From: Bacillus sp. FJAT-18017
GTDB lineage: Bacteria > Bacillota > Bacilli > Bacillales > Cytobacillaceae
NCBI RefSeq assembly: GCF_001278805.1
Contig: NZ_CP012602.1
Coordinates: 1,513,501 to 1,577,500, forward strand
DNA length: 64,000 nt
Direction of reading: 5' to 3'
A model generated the notes under the pieces. The model worked only from the letters and a program-made list of their open reading frames with translations. It searched no databases and had not been told where the DNA came from. Positions 61,654 to 64,000 of the stretch are shown here, in pieces (the stretch's first letter is position 1; each line of letters starts with the position of its first letter). The position numbers were made by a program, and so were the translations under genes.

Positions 61654-61690
61654 TTAAAAAAAAGGAAGCACGGATGCACTTCCTTTTTTC
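61654..61690 (-). terminator. Probable terminator of the MgtC-family gene
   Basis: AAAAAGGAAG and CTTCCTTTTTT form a stem about 70 bp beyond the stop of the minus-strand MgtC gene; T/A runs on both sides allow either direction. Confidence 0.6.
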
Positions 61691-61761
61691 ATCAAATTAC
61701 AGCAACTAGTGACGGAAGTCCTTCAGGCCATACACCCAAAACCGGTATTTGCATCTTTAAT

Positions 61762-62454
61762 TTAATTGATACTTTCGATTTCAACCCTTTTTATGCCATC
61801 AAGTTCGGATATGAGATTATATACTTGTGTGGTTTTAAGCTTCAGGTCAACTGCGATTTGAAGGTTAACTTGATGGTCACCTTCACTCAGGTCCTTGATT
61901 CTAATTTTCCGCAGAATATACTTTTGGCTGTAAATAAAATCTATTAGTGCATCAATTTGGTGTCGTTCTGAAACATGCAGTTGCAGCAGGATTTCTTTTT
62001 CACGCAACTGCTTTGGTCCGATTATTTTCATGATAAAGGGCATGAATTCTACACTGAATATCAAAAGTGCCACACCAGCAAATGCCTCCAAATAAAATCC
62101 TGCACCAACGGCTATACCTATTCCTGCAGCACCCCATATCATCGCTGCGGTTGTAAGTCCGGAAATGCTGTCATTGCCTCGTCGCAGTATTACTCCTGCA
62201 CCAAGGAAACCAATCCCCGAAACAATTTGTGCAGCAAGACGAAGAGGATCCATTGTTATGTTTATTGCTCCGGCATGGGCGCTGTAAGCAGATTCAATCG
62301 AGACGATCGTTAATAAACAACTTACAATAGAAATAACAAGACTTGTTTTTAAACCAACCGGTTTTCTCTTTAATTCTCTTTCCAGCCCAATAACTAATCC
62401 AAGAACAGCTGAAATCCCTAATTTGAACAATATTTCTGTATCAACTGCGCTCAT
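61762..62454 (-). CDS. MgtC/SapB-family membrane protein
   Basis: A 230-residue protein: an N-terminal MgtC domain with about five helices (LGLVIGLERELKRKPVGLKT, VSGIGFLGAGVILRRGNDSIS, GLTTAAMIWGAAGIGIAVGAG) and a C-terminal ACT-like cytoplasmic domain. The family includes S. enterica MgtC, which modulates F-ATPase and helps survival at low magnesium, but Gram-positive copies are less defined. ATG at 62454 with GGAG is preferred to 62472. No Mg-sensing riboswitch was seen upstream. Confidence 0.88.
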   Translation of the reverse strand: MSAVDTEILFKLGISAVLGLVIGLERELKRKPVGLKTSLVISIVSCLLTIVSIESAYSAHAGAINITMDPLRLAAQIVSGIGFLGAGVILRRGNDSISGLTTAAMIWGAAGIGIAVGAGFYLEAFAGVALLIFSVEFMPFIMKIIGPKQLREKEILLQLHVSERHQIDALIDFIYSQKYILRKIRIKDLSEGDHQVNLQIAVDLKLKTTQVYNLISELDGIKRVEIESIN

Positions 62455-62572
62455 GTCTAATCTCCATCCCATCTCTCTAAATTCACTAATTGTTATAATA
62501 TAATAGAATTATGCAGCAAATGCGGGTAAAATACATAGCATGCATTTTACATTAACATCAAAGGAGTCAATC

Positions 62573-63472
62573 ATGAAACCAATTATCAACCCATATGCAG
62601 CGCTGGCAATCGGGGTAATAACCGTTTCCGCATCAGCCATATTTGTAAAACTAAGTCATTCACCATCTGGAGTAATTGCATTCTACCGCCTGCTCTTTTC
62701 CGTTCTATTCATGCTGCCGCTGTTCCTGGCCAAATACACAAAGGAACTCAAGAGAATAACAAAACGGGATTGGCTATTCACCACTATTTCCGGGGTATTG
62801 CTGGCCTTTCACTTTATCCTTTGGTTCGAATCTTTAAACTACACTTCGGTTGCTAGTTCAACAGTCCTGGTAACTTTACAGCCATTATTCGCCTTTATAG
62901 GTGCATACTTTTTCTTTAAAGAAAAAATAACAATTGGCGCAGTAATTAGCGGGGTTATCGCTATTATCGGAAGCTTCATTATTAGTTGGGGTGACTTCCA
63001 GATAAGTGGAACGGCTTTGTTTGGTGATATTCTTGCATTGATCGCTTGTGCGTTCATCACGGGATATTTGTTGTTCGGTCAAACGGTCAGGCAAAGGCTG
63101 TCATTGATTACATATACTTTCCTTGTATATTCGATCAGTACAATAACCTTATTTATGTATATAGTTTTTAAAGGTGAACCGTTAATACCTGAAGTAAAGC
63201 TGGATTGGTTTTATTTTATTTTGCTTGCAATATTTCCAACTCTCCTTGGACACAGCCTGTTCAACTGGGTAGTAAAATGGCTGAGCACAACAACGATTTC
63301 CATGGCGATTCTGCTCGAGCCGGTAGGTGCAACCATTATGGCCTATTATATATTGAACGAAACTGTTACTTGGTCGCAAATAGTCGGAGGCATTGTTGTA
63401 ATCTTTGGGCTTTCACTTTTTATTATTGATGAAAGGAAATTGCGCTTAAAGAATCCTTCATCTCCATTATAA
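62573..63472 (+). CDS. EamA/DMT-superfamily transporter
   Basis: A 299-residue protein of ten membrane helices made of two EamA repeats (about 10-140 and 155-290). Typical patterns: SASAIFVKLSHSPSGVIAFY, the SVASSTVLVTLQPLFAFIGA helix and LEPVGATIMAYYILNETVTW in the second repeat. Substrates in this family include amino acids and nucleotide precursors. ATG at 62573 follows AAAGGAG; the longer frame from 62540 has no ribosome site. No clear terminator directly follows. Confidence 0.88.
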   Translation: MKPIINPYAALAIGVITVSASAIFVKLSHSPSGVIAFYRLLFSVLFMLPLFLAKYTKELKRITKRDWLFTTISGVLLAFHFILWFESLNYTSVASSTVLVTLQPLFAFIGAYFFFKEKITIGAVISGVIAIIGSFIISWGDFQISGTALFGDILALIACAFITGYLLFGQTVRQRLSLITYTFLVYSISTITLFMYIVFKGEPLIPEVKLDWFYFILLAIFPTLLGHSLFNWVVKWLSTTTISMAILLEPVGATIMAYYILNETVTWSQIVGGIVVIFGLSLFIIDERKLRLKNPSSPL

Positions 63473-63629
63473 GAAGTATACAGCGGGCAGCTGCTGATAC
63501 GCCAAAGTAAAGTGATCGGTTCTATTGTGTCTGGCGGGAGAAGGGCGGTATCAAGAATCCCTTCAATATAAATGGTACTCAACGTAAAGTGGAAGAACTG
63601 AGATTGCGTTGAGGCAGTCGCCTGGAAGT

Positions 63630-63671
63630 CCTTCTTCCGAAATGGGATTTAACTCTTGTCTCGGAAGAAGG
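63630..63671 (+). terminator. Long hairpin upstream of the rrn promoters
   Basis: CCTTCTTCCGA and TCGGAAGAAGG form a perfect 11-bp stem with a 20-nt loop. The loop is long for an intrinsic terminator and an A-run, not a T-run, follows, so termination is uncertain. The 158 bp between the transporter stop and this hairpin hold no gene. Confidence 0.4.
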
Positions 63672-63825
63672 AAAAACAGGTTTTCGTTCCTGACCCGAGA
63701 AGAATAAAGTGGCGGAAGAGTCTAAGCGATTAGTTTGCTTGAAGAATCATTAGAGGCTGGCGAGTTTTTATAAATGTGATACAAAAAGAAATTCCGCAGA
63801 AACAAAAAAAGTTTTAAAAATTATA

Positions 63826-63854
63826 TTGCAAACATTTCTTAGGCGTGTTATATT
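63826..63854 (+). promoter_or_regulatory. rRNA operon promoter P1
   Basis: TTGCAA and TATATT with exactly 17 bp between, preceded by an A/T-rich UP-like tract (AAAAAAAGTTTTAAAAATTA). Confidence 0.75.
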
Positions 63855-63915
63855 AGTTCATGTCCTCTTCGAGAGGCGCTGTTTTAAAAAAGTTAATTGC
63901 TTTTAAAAAAGGCGG

Positions 63916-63945
63916 TTGACAGCTTTAAAAAAGATGTGATATAGT
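63916..63945 (+). promoter_or_regulatory. rRNA operon promoter P2
   Basis: TTGACA and TATAGT with 18 bp between. Tandem P1-P2 promoters about 90 bp apart are typical of Bacillus rrn operons, where the starting nucleotide links transcription to GTP and growth rate. Confidence 0.85.
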
Positions 63946-64000
63946 AACTAAGTCGCCAAGGCGACAAGCTTTCCGAACAGATAATATTGCTCTTTGAAAA
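63946..64000 (+). other. Start of a pre-16S rRNA leader
   Basis: GTCGCCAAGGCGAC hairpin followed, at the very end, by GCTCTTTGAAAA, the conserved pre-16S leader motif (boxA region) of Bacillus rrn operons. 16S rRNA should begin shortly beyond the window. Confidence 0.82.

Overview
This 64 kb window is chromosomal DNA from a low-GC, endospore-forming member of the Bacillaceae. The evidence is spore coat genes (CotF- and CotD-like), a Spo0M-like gene, a teichuronic-acid (tua) operon with B. subtilis gene order, TTG/GTG starts behind strong Shine-Dalgarno sites, PerR- and Rex-type operators, and B12 and Mn riboswitches of the Firmicute type. Two intergenic repeat families of a kind common in Bacillaceae are scattered through it. 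Genus and species cannot be fixed from this sequence alone.

Layout. 0-1.7 kb: an NprR/PlcR-like (RNPP) regulator followed 11 bp later by a 64-residue secreted peptide carrying three identical heptapeptides, a probable multi-copy pheromone precursor. 2-10.5 kb: a RodA-type protein, cold shock protein, a PLP enzyme, spore coat genes, an MFS pump and an AbrB-family membrane protein. 10.6-16.8 kb: a cobalamin riboswitch driving a sortase-type surface protein (two DUF4430 domains plus an alpha/alpha toroid), a DUF4430 lipoprotein and a complete ECF transporter (T, fused A-A, S). It reads as a B12 capture-and-uptake system built from the same kinds of parts as animal intrinsic factor. 17-28 kb: a Rex-controlled formate/nitrite channel, a phosphatase, a phasin-like/UbiB pair, a 130-bp tandem repeat, secreted proteins and malate synthase G.

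28-40 kb: an envelope polysaccharide block on the minus strand (tuaA, C, D, E, F, G, H, a small membrane ORF, galU). tuaB, the flippase gene, is absent. A TnpB-only IS200/IS605-type element with a probable omega-RNA lies between tuaA and galE. 40-45.4 kb: a CssRS-like two-component system, an HtrA protease and a PrsA-like foldase, i.e. secretion-stress quality control. 45.6-49.6 kb: oxidative-stress genes (PerR-controlled catalase, YceI, Dps) and a C39-like peptidase.

49.8-52 kb: tRNAs Ser-CGA, Gly-CCC and Leu-CAG plus a tRNA 3' fragment, then a yybP-ykoY Mn riboswitch in front of an FbpB-like peptide, a short Spo0M and TerC. 52-63.5 kb: TrmO, a tandem GNAT protein, a LysR regulator, EcsC, a DUF2383 protein, a DEAD-box helicase, DedA, an isochorismatase-family enzyme, a decayed O-antigen-ligase-like pseudogene, LapA, tRNA-Ala, MgtC and an EamA transporter. 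The window ends in tandem rRNA promoters and the first bases of an rRNA leader, so an rrn operon begins just beyond base 64000.

The most interesting objects are the triple-repeat peptide next to its putative receptor, and the riboswitch-controlled B12 surface-capture operon. All functional statements rest on motif and family recognition by eye; no database search was run.
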